Positions 1-9,024 of a stretch of DNA of 53,122 nucleotides are shown in pieces. The DNA lies in the NCBI GenBank assembly GCA_016219545.1, contig JACRMH010000008.1, forward strand, positions 1 through 53,122, in the 5' to 3' direction. Made by a program: the position numbers and the translations under genes. Within the stretch, counting starts at the first letter, position 1; each line of letters starts with the position of its first letter. The notes beneath the pieces are model-generated. The model searched no databases, was not told the DNA's origin, and saw only the letters and a program-made list of their open reading frames with translations. This stretch comes from Chloroflexota bacterium. GTDB taxonomy: Bacteria; Chloroflexota; Anaerolineae; Anaerolineales; Villigracilaceae.

Positions 1-223
1 AAGCTTTATTCTGGTCTCTTCATTTTCTTGAAACTCAAAATCAACCTTTCCCCTCCTGATGTTTTGCATGCTTTCTCTCATGCTCTTTTATCCTTTAATT
101 CCTGCCTCCTGCCTGTCCGATCTAATGTCTGAACTTCAGACTCTCTCTTTGCAAACCGTTAAAACAGTTGTAAAGTTTAATAATCACGGGCAAAAATCCT
201 TTCAACATATAAAGGAGAAAGAC

Positions 224-880
224 ATGAACCTTTCTGAAATGTCATTGCGCATTATTGGGGGAGTCATGGGATTGGTAGTCCTTTCACTGACCCTACCCAA
301 AATATTTAAACCTGCCAGCGAAGTATTCGCTGGCAGGTTTAAAATGCCCGGAATGGCGATTGAATGGGTCAGAGCACCTGAAGAAGCCCAGAAAATTATC
401 GTGTCCCATTCCAAAGAGCTTAAACAAGGACTGGGACTTGACACTTATTTTATTGTCCCCATTTACGTCCTCTATTATATTGGGCTGGCATGGTTTCTCA
501 GATCGCAAAGTGGTGCCTGGGGAAATTATCTGGCGATAGGGGTTATTGTATGTATCACGATTGCAGGTTTCTTTGATGAGGGCGAGAATTTTTATACAAA
601 AAAGATATTGGACGCATTTGAAGACAAGTCAATAAAGCCGGATGCCTCCTGGCTGGATAAAAAGTTTTATGCCTGCTATATAAAATGGGCGCTCATTGCC
701 ATTGTCCTCGCGCTGACCGGCATCATGTTCCTATCGCGCGGAAACAGCCTGGCAGGCAGTGTCAATTTACTGGGTGCACTTATATTTTTAATAGGATTCG
801 CAAACAAGGAATTCTTCCTTTCCGAATGGGGATTTGCAGGAATGGGGATGAGTCTCTTGTTTATCGTAATTTCCCTTTGA
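224..880 (+). CDS. Membrane protein of unknown function
   Basis: This is a 218-residue protein with about five hydrophobic segments (roughly residues 7-25, 72-93, 100-117, 150-168 and 176-195), so it should be an integral membrane protein. I do not recognise the family. The ATG at 224 was chosen because AAGGAG lies 5-10 bases before it. The frame stays open to about 59, but the upstream part has no start with a ribosome site. A perfect palindrome at 305-343 lies in frame and encodes residues 28-40 between the first two membrane segments, so that loop is probably repeat-derived. The next gene is on the same strand about 200 bases later and looks unrelated. Confidence 0.6.
   Translation: MNLSEMSLRIIGGVMGLVVLSLTLPKIFKPASEVFAGRFKMPGMAIEWVRAPEEAQKIIVSHSKELKQGLGLDTYFIVPIYVLYYIGLAWFLRSQSGAWGNYLAIGVIVCITIAGFFDEGENFYTKKILDAFEDKSIKPDASWLDKKFYACYIKWALIAIVLALTGIMFLSRGNSLAGSVNLLGALIFLIGFANKEFFLSEWGFAGMGMSLLFIVISL
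305..343. repeat. Palindromic repeat inside a coding sequence
   Basis: Two perfect 18-base arms (305-322 and 326-343) are separated by GTA. The core CCTGCCAGCGAA resembles the in-frame palindrome at 27433-27453. The element is read through in frame by the surrounding gene. Confidence 0.8.
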
Positions 881-1005
881 TGCAAAACTTCCTGCATACA
901 GAAATCATGGAGTGCTTAAAGCTCGGGGCTCGCAACGACATGACAGCAAATCGAGTTTAGGTACTCCCAGAGGTCTTTGGATATTTTTCACCACCAGAAT
1001 TAGGT

Positions 1006-1011
1006 TATACT
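1006..1011 (+). promoter_or_regulatory. Possible -10 box for the hemerythrin gene
   Basis: TATACT at 1006-1011 sits about 70 bases before the hemerythrin start in the 881-1080 gap. No convincing -35 was found. The rest of the gap (about 905-945) has a GCTCGCAACGACATGAC stretch that resembles fragments of dispersed repeats. Confidence 0.35.
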
Positions 1012-1080
1012 ACGCCTTCGCAGCGCCAAAACCTGAAGTTGATATGGGCGGCCTGCAAATAAAAACCATTCGGAGAGAAC

Positions 1081-1482
1081 ATGATCGCTTGGGACGAAAC
1101 GATGAGCACGGGGGTAGCAATAATTGACGAACAGCACAAAATGCTCTTTCAGAAATTCAATGACTTTTCCAAAGCTCTGTCTGGAATGACCGCTCGCGAA
1201 ACCGCTGGCGAGGTCCTGGATTTTATTCAATTCTATGCAACCTGGCATTTCGACCAGGAGGAGCAATGCATGAATGAATATCATTGTCCGATTGCCGCCA
1301 AAAATAAAAAAGCTCATGCTGAATTCAAAAAAACATTTGGGCAGTTCTATAAACAATGGCAGTCCGGAACCATGACCACAGAATTGGCGATCAAAACCTA
1401 CACAGAATTGGAACATTGGCTGGTGAACCATATTCAAAAAATCGATGTTCAGCTTCATAAGTGCATTAACAGCACAGATTAG
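1081..1482 (+). CDS. Bacteriohemerythrin-like protein
   Basis: This 133-residue protein has the usual single-domain hemerythrin length and helix order. Hemerythrins carry a di-iron centre that binds O2 or senses oxygen in the cytoplasm. Visible ligands are H19 (DEQHK), H56 and E60 (HFDQEE), H79 (KAHAEF), H117 and D122 (WLVNHI...D). In the family's HxxxH motif the first histidine is Asn75 here, so one of the seven expected ligands is missing. The start ATG has CGGAGAG 4-10 bases upstream. It is a monocistronic gene followed closely by a lipoprotein gene. The family call is firm; O2 binding is uncertain because of the lost ligand. Confidence 0.88.
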   Translation: MIAWDETMSTGVAIIDEQHKMLFQKFNDFSKALSGMTARETAGEVLDFIQFYATWHFDQEEQCMNEYHCPIAAKNKKAHAEFKKTFGQFYKQWQSGTMTTELAIKTYTELEHWLVNHIQKIDVQLHKCINSTD

Positions 1483-1532
1483 TTACAAGCACATTCTTTT
1501 TTCGGGCTTCACCGGTGATGGAGATGATAAAT

Positions 1533-2072
1533 ATGAGTTCTCGCTCGCTAATTCCATTGACTCTCATTCTTTGCCTGCTGATCAGCGCGTGTGGAAACAT
1601 TCCGGGGTCAGCCCTCACCATCACTTTTCCGGCTGACGACTCTGTGGTCTATGTAGCACAGGATGAGACAGATCAGTATTTCTATTGGCATTGGTCACCT
1701 GGCTATATCACCATGTCGGTGGATGTGTTACCGCAAACAAACGACCCAGCATGTCCATACGCCCCCCTGGTCTTTCAACCACATGACAATGGCGGATCAT
1801 TTCGTGGAATTCCGATCACTCCAATTCAAAAGAAGTGCTCAACCGAGGCGCCAAGCCGTGAAGTATCCTATTCCTGGATTCCTAATTCTTTGGGACTCCA
1901 TACTCTCACAGTAGACCTTGTTATCACCCAGGATAATGGAACACAAAGAACGATCACATCCAACAGCATCACGGTATGCGTGCTAAACGATCCATACCGC
2001 CCTGTAAAAGACATTGCAATTGGAGAAGTGTCTGCCGACTGCAATCCAAATTCTCCAAAGGTTATCCCCTAG
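1533..2072 (+). CDS. Secreted lipoprotein of unknown function
   Basis: This is a 179-residue protein with a lipoprotein signal: a hydrophobic stretch and the lipobox LISAC, with Cys20 as the likely lipidated residue. The rest is soluble and beta-rich with no motif I recognise; WSPGYITMSVDV and the alternating hydrophobics suggest an Ig-like or beta-sandwich fold. I chose ATG 1533, which has GGAG nine bases upstream; in-frame GTG and ATG codons from 1515 are less likely. It lies 50 bases after the hemerythrin gene and converges with ahcY across a strong hairpin. Confidence 0.65.
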   Translation: MSSRSLIPLTLILCLLISACGNIPGSALTITFPADDSVVYVAQDETDQYFYWHWSPGYITMSVDVLPQTNDPACPYAPLVFQPHDNGGSFRGIPITPIQKKCSTEAPSREVSYSWIPNSLGLHTLTVDLVITQDNGTQRTITSNSITVCVLNDPYRPVKDIAIGEVSADCNPNSPKVIP

Positions 2073-2088
2073 CCAGACATACAGTTCA

Positions 2089-2125
2089 CAAAAAAAACAG
2101 CCCCGCGAAGAAACTCGCGGGGCTG
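2089..2125 (-). terminator. Intrinsic terminator of ahcY
   Basis: An 11-bp GC-rich stem (2098-2108 with 2115-2125) has a 6-base loop. Read on the minus strand it is followed by eight Ts (2096-2089). It lies 30 bases beyond the ahcY stop and may also stop the converging plus-strand transcript. Confidence 0.9.
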
Positions 2126-2154
2126 TAACCTTAAATCCAAAGTCGTCAAATGAC

Positions 2155-3486
<1,332 letters not shown>

Positions 3487-3504
3487 TTATTACTCCTTAT
3501 TGGT

Positions 3505-3551
3505 GGTTGGGAATTGGCAATTGGTAGTTGCTATTTACCAGTTACCAATTA
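3505..3551. repeat. Heptamer-like TTGGTAA repeat between kinase and ahcY
   Basis: The kinase-ahcY gap consists mostly of degenerate units of the form AATTGGYA and its complement TACCAATT. The repeat begins right at the kinase stop codon. It resembles the short-period dispersed repeats found in several bacterial genomes. Confidence 0.6.
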
Positions 3552-4508
3552 CTTTAATAACACATCCAGCTTGCCGCCATCATCAAAGTGTCTGCGGAAG
3601 CGGACGACAAATTCCTGCCTAGTATAACCATGATTCTGCGTACCGCGTTGTTCAAGACAATACACAGCGCTGAGCGAGCCGATCTCGCCGCATAACTTCC
3701 AATCGAAGCCATGAGCGTAGCCTGCGAGGAATCCGCCGCGGAAAGCATCGCCCACGCCAGTGGGGTCAACGATCTCTTCTTCAGGAACTGTCGGGATGTG
3801 AACCGAATCGCCGCCCACGTACAAATCCGCGCCATCTTTTCCACGCGTAATAACCAAGATCTTCACATGCTCAAGGATTTGGTCGAGACTCCAGCCCGTC
3901 TTCTTGGAGATCAATCCAAATTCGTAATCGTTGCAGAACAGGAAATACGCGCCTTCCATATCACGTGCGAGTTCTTTACCCTCAAGGCGCAACACTTGCT
4001 GGCTCGGATCATATAAATACTTGATGCCCAACTCGCGGCATTCGGCAGGAAACTTCATCATCGCATCTGGTGCGCTCGGCGAGACGATCACCAGGTCCGG
4101 TTTTGATGCGAGGTCCTTGATGGATTGTGTCGCAGATACTCCCATCGCCCCGGGATAGAATGACGCGATCTGAGCAGACGCCTGATCTGTAGTGGCAAAA
4201 AAGGAAGCGGTAAACAACCCGGGCACAACCTTCATCAACGAAGTATCCACGCCCTTGGAATCGAGCCAAGCGCGGTAATCCCCAAAGTCCTCGCCGACCG
4301 TTGCCATCACGCGCGGCTTTTCGCCAAGTAAAGCCATTGTGTACGCGATGTTTGGAGCAATACCGCCGCGCTGTTTCGACATACCATCGACCAAAAATGA
4401 AAGGCTGATGGACGACAAACGTTCGGGCAAAATTTGTTCCTTGAACAGACCGGGGAAGGTCATCAAATAATCGTAAGCAACAGAGCCTGTAAGTAAAATA
4501 TCCAACAC
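3549..4508 (-). CDS. PfkB-family sugar/nucleoside kinase, possible adenosine kinase
   Basis: This is a ribokinase-like kinase of about 319 residues. The N-terminal RGGIAPNIAYTMALLG gives the substrate-side GG...N signature, and DPTGVGDAFRGGF near the C-terminus is the anion hole with the catalytic Asp. The substrate is not certain. Because ahcY follows directly and makes adenosine, adenosine kinase is the most economical guess (inference). Start choice: GGAGG at 4516-4512 lies 3 bases before a GTG (4508) and 6 before a TTG (4505), and VLDILLTGSVAYD is the usual N-terminus; the upstream reading to 4541 runs through a hairpin and is rejected. Confidence 0.85.
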   Translation of the reverse strand: MLDILLTGSVAYDYLMTFPGLFKEQILPERLSSISLSFLVDGMSKQRGGIAPNIAYTMALLGEKPRVMATVGEDFGDYRAWLDSKGVDTSLMKVVPGLFTASFFATTDQASAQIASFYPGAMGVSATQSIKDLASKPDLVIVSPSAPDAMMKFPAECRELGIKYLYDPSQQVLRLEGKELARDMEGAYFLFCNDYEFGLISKKTGWSLDQILEHVKILVITRGKDGADLYVGGDSVHIPTVPEEEIVDPTGVGDAFRGGFLAGYAHGFDWKLCGEIGSLSAVYCLEQRGTQNHGYTRQEFVVRFRRHFDDGGKLDVLLK

Positions 4509-4530
4509 AAACCTCCAGAAATTACGCAGG

Positions 4531-4555
4531 AAAAAGCGCACTCGCAGGAGTGCGC
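4531..4555 (-). terminator. Hairpin plus T-run upstream of the kinase
   Basis: An 8-bp stem (4536-4543 with 4548-4555) with loop GCAG is followed on the minus strand by TTTTT. It lies only about 15 bases before the kinase ribosome site, so it either ends the zinc-ribbon transcript or works as a leader attenuator of the kinase-ahcY operon. Confidence 0.7.
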
Positions 4556-4651
4556 CCTGTTCAACAACGCGCGAAAGTTTATCATGCGATGTTTGTATTG
4601 TAAAGAAAAATACAATAAATATACGAACAAGAATCGTAAATAAAGTACAAC

Positions 4652-5497
4652 CTACGGCGTTAAAGTTACCTCATAAATATCAGCGTAATCACCCGCCGGG
4701 CGATCAATCCACCCATCATTAATTGGCGCGTCGATCGTAAGCGTTGTTACAACCGTGTGGCGATTACCCGTCCAATTACTGATATTTCCAAGATATCTTC
4801 GACAACCAGTTCCGTCCGAATCCACTTCATCCCATTGATACAGCTTATCCATATTTATAGGTTGCCCGTCAATGGTCAGCTTGTACGATAAATGTTGAAG
4901 ATTCTGTTTAAGAATATCAGCACTAGTTGCACAAACCGCAAGCCATAGTGAGACAGTTTGACCTCGCGCAAAAGTAATCGAATAGGTATTCGAGCCTGGT
5001 GCTGCCCTGGACCCTGTCGCAATAAAATCCTTGGCGAGCTCATCAAATCCCTTGTGATATGTTTGCCCGCAGGCGGACGTTATGTCGCAAGGTTCCACTA
5101 AAGGCAGATCGTTAGTGGGCGGAGTAGCAGGCGGTTCAAGAGCACTTGACGGAGCCTCGGGAGATAGGCTTTGTTGTTGATCTATTGCGCTGTTTGGATT
5201 GACTGCGGTTGGACCTTGTACTCGGGTGGCGGGAGGGGTTGAATGCGGCCTTGGAAGTATTTGCAAAGCTGCCAAAACAATCAAAGCTATTCCAAAGACC
5301 ACTGTCAGGAAAATCCAGCCCCGTGGCGTACGCGGCTTGCGTGACACAGAATTCTCAGATGGATCGGCACTCAACTTGGGTGTTGGCGGCACAGGGCGGG
5401 ACTCAACAGGCAACGATGTCGACTTCAACCGATGGCCGCAATACCCGCAAACATTTGCAGTATCAGAAACTTCCTTTCCACAATTTGTACATTTCAT
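4652..5497 (-). CDS. Zinc-ribbon membrane protein with extracytoplasmic domain
   Basis: This 281-residue protein starts with a single zinc ribbon (CTNCG at 3-7 and CGYCG at 17-21), then a Pro/Ser-rich basic stretch, one membrane segment (about residues 62-82) and a Pro-rich linker. The outer domain of about 150 residues has no family I know. Its topology (ribbon inside, domain outside) matches the next gene upstream. ATG 5497 has GGAGG five bases upstream; an extension to 5551 lacks this. The gap to the upstream gene is 54 bases, so they are probably co-transcribed. No function can be assigned. Confidence 0.7.
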   Translation of the reverse strand: MKCTNCGKEVSDTANVCGYCGHRLKSTSLPVESRPVPPTPKLSADPSENSVSRKPRTPRGWIFLTVVFGIALIVLAALQILPRPHSTPPATRVQGPTAVNPNSAIDQQQSLSPEAPSSALEPPATPPTNDLPLVEPCDITSACGQTYHKGFDELAKDFIATGSRAAPGSNTYSITFARGQTVSLWLAVCATSADILKQNLQHLSYKLTIDGQPINMDKLYQWDEVDSDGTGCRRYLGNISNWTGNRHTVVTTLTIDAPINDGWIDRPAGDYADIYEVTLTP

Positions 5498-5551
5498 GCT
5501 TTCCTCCAGTGTATTTAATATATTTTCCAGTCTGTCAGGAAACAAGAGCAA

Positions 5552-7717
5552 TTAATGGATGGAGAATGAGCAATTTTCCGAACAAGAGAGGATACCTTCT
5601 TTAATCACTTTATCCTGGCAAGTAACAAAGGAGAATACCCTTGGAGAGTTCGCTTTCAGGGTAAACACTTGCGTATCGCCAACTTGTAAATAATTGGAAT
5701 TGATCACCACCTTGTCCACTGGATCATCGAATGTCGAGCCACCCACTTTGATCATACAAATCGGCAAAGTTGTATTATTCGTGAACCCCATCTGGATTTG
5801 TTCTGGACTGCCAGATTGAATGGAAAAAGAGCAATTCTCCATGCAGGAAAAGACACCTGCATTAACCACGGTAGCTACTGTACTTTCGCATGAAATAAAA
5901 GACAACCAATTTGGTTGGTTCTCTATGAAATTAAAAGATCGTGTCTCGTTTATATTCAACTTATCGGTATCTATCGTTGTAAATACAGAAGGTTTGTCAA
6001 CAGGATCCCCGAGTTTTGAGCCGCCTAGTTTGACCATACAAATAGCTTCATTTGAATTATTCGTAAATGACATTTTCATCTGTATGGGGCTTGTAAATTG
6101 AGGACGCTGTCGATTCTTGTCATTGATATCAAATGGATACCATTTACTCCCAACGGAACCAGCACAAACTGGAACTTGTGAATCCTGTAATGCTTCAAGG
6201 AAAGGATCGATGTGGAATACACTTCCCAAACCAAATGGCGCGGTACCTTGTCCTCCATAGGCAGGTACAACTCTGCCACCACAGAAATCGAAGTATTTAT
6301 CCCATATTTTCTCGTTAGGGAATACTATATTTATGAAATCTTGAACAGCCATATTCGGAAAGTTGATCTCTCCAACATTGGTTGGCAACCCTTGCAATGG
6401 TGGTACTCCTCTCCATCCTCCTACGCTACAATGCTCTGCTAACCCTCCCTCAACCACGATGTTGTTACATACATTCATATTCGGATAGACGCCATGTTTT
6501 CCGAGTGACACATACACCACCGGGTGGGTTGCCGAACCGTCAGTTGGCATGTGCCCAAAAGGATCCACCATATCGAAATCGGACGCCTGATCCCAATACC
6601 CTTTGGAATGGCGATTCATTTGTATGCCATCCATCCAATAGCCTTTTTCAGCTTGATTGCAGTCTTCACCAAAGCAGTGAATATACAACTCCAGACTCTC
6701 TGTATCTCCAAAATGCCATAAGATGGATGAAACCCATTTAGGATGGGCATAGTCAATATCATAAAGGACTGTAATCACCAAGAGCACATAAGGCTCGCCA
6801 TTGATCGTGCCCGGTCGAGCTTGATAAATGAAATTGACAGGCGGGATTGCTTGATACTCTGGAAGATTGATACAAACATCCGTTGTTACCTTGCGTAAGC
6901 TATTACTACAAGGCCTCCACCATAATTCATTTGCATCAAACACATAATAAGGAGCATATTTTTGTGCTATATATTCCTCGACCCAGTTCTGCAAGCCGTC
7001 CTGATCGGAATCGCCAGTATCCGCTCCTCCACCGCAATTCTCACACAATGATGAAGGGACGAAAGGTTCCAGACTCCACTTTGGCGGATTGGCGGGAGGC
7101 GGCGGTGCTTCGTATGCGGGTTGTTCCGGCGCACTACTTTGTTCCTCCGCCTGAGGTGGCGCCGAGGTATTGGTACTAGTTGCCTCGGGCTGTATAGGTT
7201 GAGGAGTGCTGGTGAATACTTCAGGTATATAAACCGGGTTTTGTGATGGCTCTTGATACGAGGGCTGAAGAGGGCGCGTGGAATTTGCAATCCACCAAAA
7301 ACCGATCAACCCGGCTATACAAAACAATCCCAACAGCGCAATCGCTCCGCTGGACCAAAGCCACTTTCCAGAACTGGTTCGCTGTGCAGGCAACGGGGTA
7401 ATTTTTCTTTCAATACCCAACGGCTGTCCGCATTTTTCGCAAAATCTATGATCAGACGGGTTTTCCCTTCCACAGTTTTGGCAGGGAATTAACCGAACCT
7501 GCGTGACGGGATCCAACTGTTGAATAGGTTCTGTATCCAGAGAAGCGCCGCAATTCTGACAAAAACGAAAATCCGAATTGTTATCAACTCCACAAGTTGT
7601 ACATTTTCGCAGTTGCGCATTTTCAGCCATTCCAATCGAAGGATTTAGTTCCACCCCACAATTTTCACAAAATCGCATCCCCGCAAAATTTTCTTTGCTA
7701 CAGGCAGGACATTTCAT
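5552..7717 (-). CDS. Triple zinc-ribbon membrane protein with large Vps62-like outer domain
   Basis: This is a 721-residue protein. Three zinc ribbons lie at C3/C6/C17/C20, C39/C42/C53/C56 and C79/C82/C93/C96. A membrane segment (119-144) and a Pro/Ser/Thr/Glu-rich linker follow. From about 230 comes a domain with SDQDGLQNWVEEY, a YAPYYVFDANELWW stretch, a GDTE motif and HPVVYVSLGKHGVYP; these recall the Vps62/DUF946-type fold, which usually has GDWE (tentative). Two tandem copies of an 80-95 residue unit close the protein (about 545-636 and 641-721), each with ICM-KLGG/KVGG, DPVDK and a final SC-ENCSFSI. AAGGAG precedes the ATG. The cellular role is unknown. Confidence 0.75.
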   Translation of the reverse strand: MKCPACSKENFAGMRFCENCGVELNPSIGMAENAQLRKCTTCGVDNNSDFRFCQNCGASLDTEPIQQLDPVTQVRLIPCQNCGRENPSDHRFCEKCGQPLGIERKITPLPAQRTSSGKWLWSSGAIALLGLFCIAGLIGFWWIANSTRPLQPSYQEPSQNPVYIPEVFTSTPQPIQPEATSTNTSAPPQAEEQSSAPEQPAYEAPPPPANPPKWSLEPFVPSSLCENCGGGADTGDSDQDGLQNWVEEYIAQKYAPYYVFDANELWWRPCSNSLRKVTTDVCINLPEYQAIPPVNFIYQARPGTINGEPYVLLVITVLYDIDYAHPKWVSSILWHFGDTESLELYIHCFGEDCNQAEKGYWMDGIQMNRHSKGYWDQASDFDMVDPFGHMPTDGSATHPVVYVSLGKHGVYPNMNVCNNIVVEGGLAEHCSVGGWRGVPPLQGLPTNVGEINFPNMAVQDFINIVFPNEKIWDKYFDFCGGRVVPAYGGQGTAPFGLGSVFHIDPFLEALQDSQVPVCAGSVGSKWYPFDINDKNRQRPQFTSPIQMKMSFTNNSNEAICMVKLGGSKLGDPVDKPSVFTTIDTDKLNINETRSFNFIENQPNWLSFISCESTVATVVNAGVFSCMENCSFSIQSGSPEQIQMGFTNNTTLPICMIKVGGSTFDDPVDKVVINSNYLQVGDTQVFTLKANSPRVFSFVTCQDKVIKEGILSCSENCSFSIH

Positions 7718-7781
7718 TGAGACTCCTTTGGCAAAAAGCCGTCAATAATCTTAGCGAACTGCGGGTTTCACTATCAAGGGT

Positions 7782-8822
7782 TTATGGACTATAAGGCGCG
7801 CTCAATTCACAAACCACAAGATCATCCAGGAAAAACTGGGTAGTACTTCCTGCTTCTAAAAGAGGCTCAATCGCAATAGAGCCTGCCGGATAAGGCTGCA
7901 TTTCCTGATATTGAATTTGTTCTTTTCCATCGTACCAGACCTGGTGAAGGCCATTGAAATTTGCAATTGAAATATCGTACCACTTGCCTGATTTTAGGCT
8001 CGCGCCATTGATCCCAAAATTATTCACATGCGTAGAGGTCGCCGTATCCCAAAAACGTGCAATCGAAGTCTTATCCTTGGCTCCGAAAGAAACCGTCATT
8101 CGGTAACGTGTATCTTTATCCGGGTGGGTGACTCGATAATCGAAGAATATGTTGGTGTCACTGCCAACGATCTTAAGTTTTGAGTGCCATACAAAATTAT
8201 CGAACTTATAATATTCCGCCAATTCAGCGCCACTATAAGGAGGCATATCGGAAACAGCGAAAATACTTAATATATTATTGCCGTCTTCGTTAAGAATAGA
8301 CCAATTAATGGGTACGTTGCCCCATTCTTGCGCCTCCGTATCCTGGAAATCTTCCATATACAATAGTTTCCCTTCTACCCCACACCCATCAGATGGAAGC
8401 AGGCCAAACGGGTCGCGCATAAGGACAATTTCAACCTCATTCGGTCCGCGCCGCAAGTTGGCTTGCTGATTTGCAAGAAAATAACCCTGTGCAGAAACGA
8501 TTAACGTGGCCATATTTGACGGCAGATTCTTCCAATTATGTTTCCCCTGACCATCAGTTTGTACAGGTTTTTCATATCTGGACTCTGGAAATAAAATATC
8601 GGCCCCTTCTATCGGCATGCCATTCTCGTCAAAAACTGTAAGTTGCAGATCAACAGGAACAGGCGTAGGAGATGGGGTAACGGAAGGGGTGGATGTTATT
8701 AACGGGGTTGATGTCCACGCAGAAGTAGTCATTGTAGCGACTTGCTCAGGCGCAGAACCGCAGCCTGCGAGCATTACAACGAACAACAGCGTGCCGATCA
8801 AAGTGAACAAAGGTTGTTTCAT
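7782..8822 (-). CDS. Lipoprotein with carboxypeptidase-regulatory-like and jelly-roll-like domains
   Basis: This 346-residue protein has a lipobox LAGC (Cys21) and a Thr/Ser/Pro linker (about 30-53). Next is a beta-sandwich of the carboxypeptidase-regulatory type (VFDENGMPIEGADI, then TDGQGKHNWKNLP, about 54-135). The C-terminal region from about 145 reads like a LamG/concanavalin-type jelly roll (LYMEDFQD, FFDYRVTHPDKDTRYRM, GKWYDISIANFNG), typical of carbohydrate- or surface-binding modules. It is probably lipid-anchored outside the cell. GAGG lies five bases before ATG 8822. It is the first gene of the minus-strand cluster that continues into the zinc-ribbon proteins, 64 bases later. Confidence 0.75.
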   Translation of the reverse strand: MKQPLFTLIGTLLFVVMLAGCGSAPEQVATMTTSAWTSTPLITSTPSVTPSPTPVPVDLQLTVFDENGMPIEGADILFPESRYEKPVQTDGQGKHNWKNLPSNMATLIVSAQGYFLANQQANLRRGPNEVEIVLMRDPFGLLPSDGCGVEGKLLYMEDFQDTEAQEWGNVPINWSILNEDGNNILSIFAVSDMPPYSGAELAEYYKFDNFVWHSKLKIVGSDTNIFFDYRVTHPDKDTRYRMTVSFGAKDKTSIARFWDTATSTHVNNFGINGASLKSGKWYDISIANFNGLHQVWYDGKEQIQYQEMQPYPAGSIAIEPLLEAGSTTQFFLDDLVVCELSAPYSP

Positions 8823-9024
8823 TTATGCCTCGTTGGACAAAGGTTATAAAAGGAAACGACACAGACGACAGATCACTCGTCCATATTTTGACTGATTACT
8901 CAATTATCGGAAATCCAGTAAAGTTTTACTACATCCCTCAAATACGCTACCAGTAATAATGTCCAGTATACAGAAATAATTGTATAAAATCAACTAAAGG
9001 AAAAAAATCATTAAGATTGAAGAA

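Noticed and set aside
4509..4640. SAH or SAM riboswitch upstream of the kinase-ahcY operon
   Set aside because: The leader has one stem with a T-run but none of the conserved core sequences of SAH or SAM riboswitches that I know.
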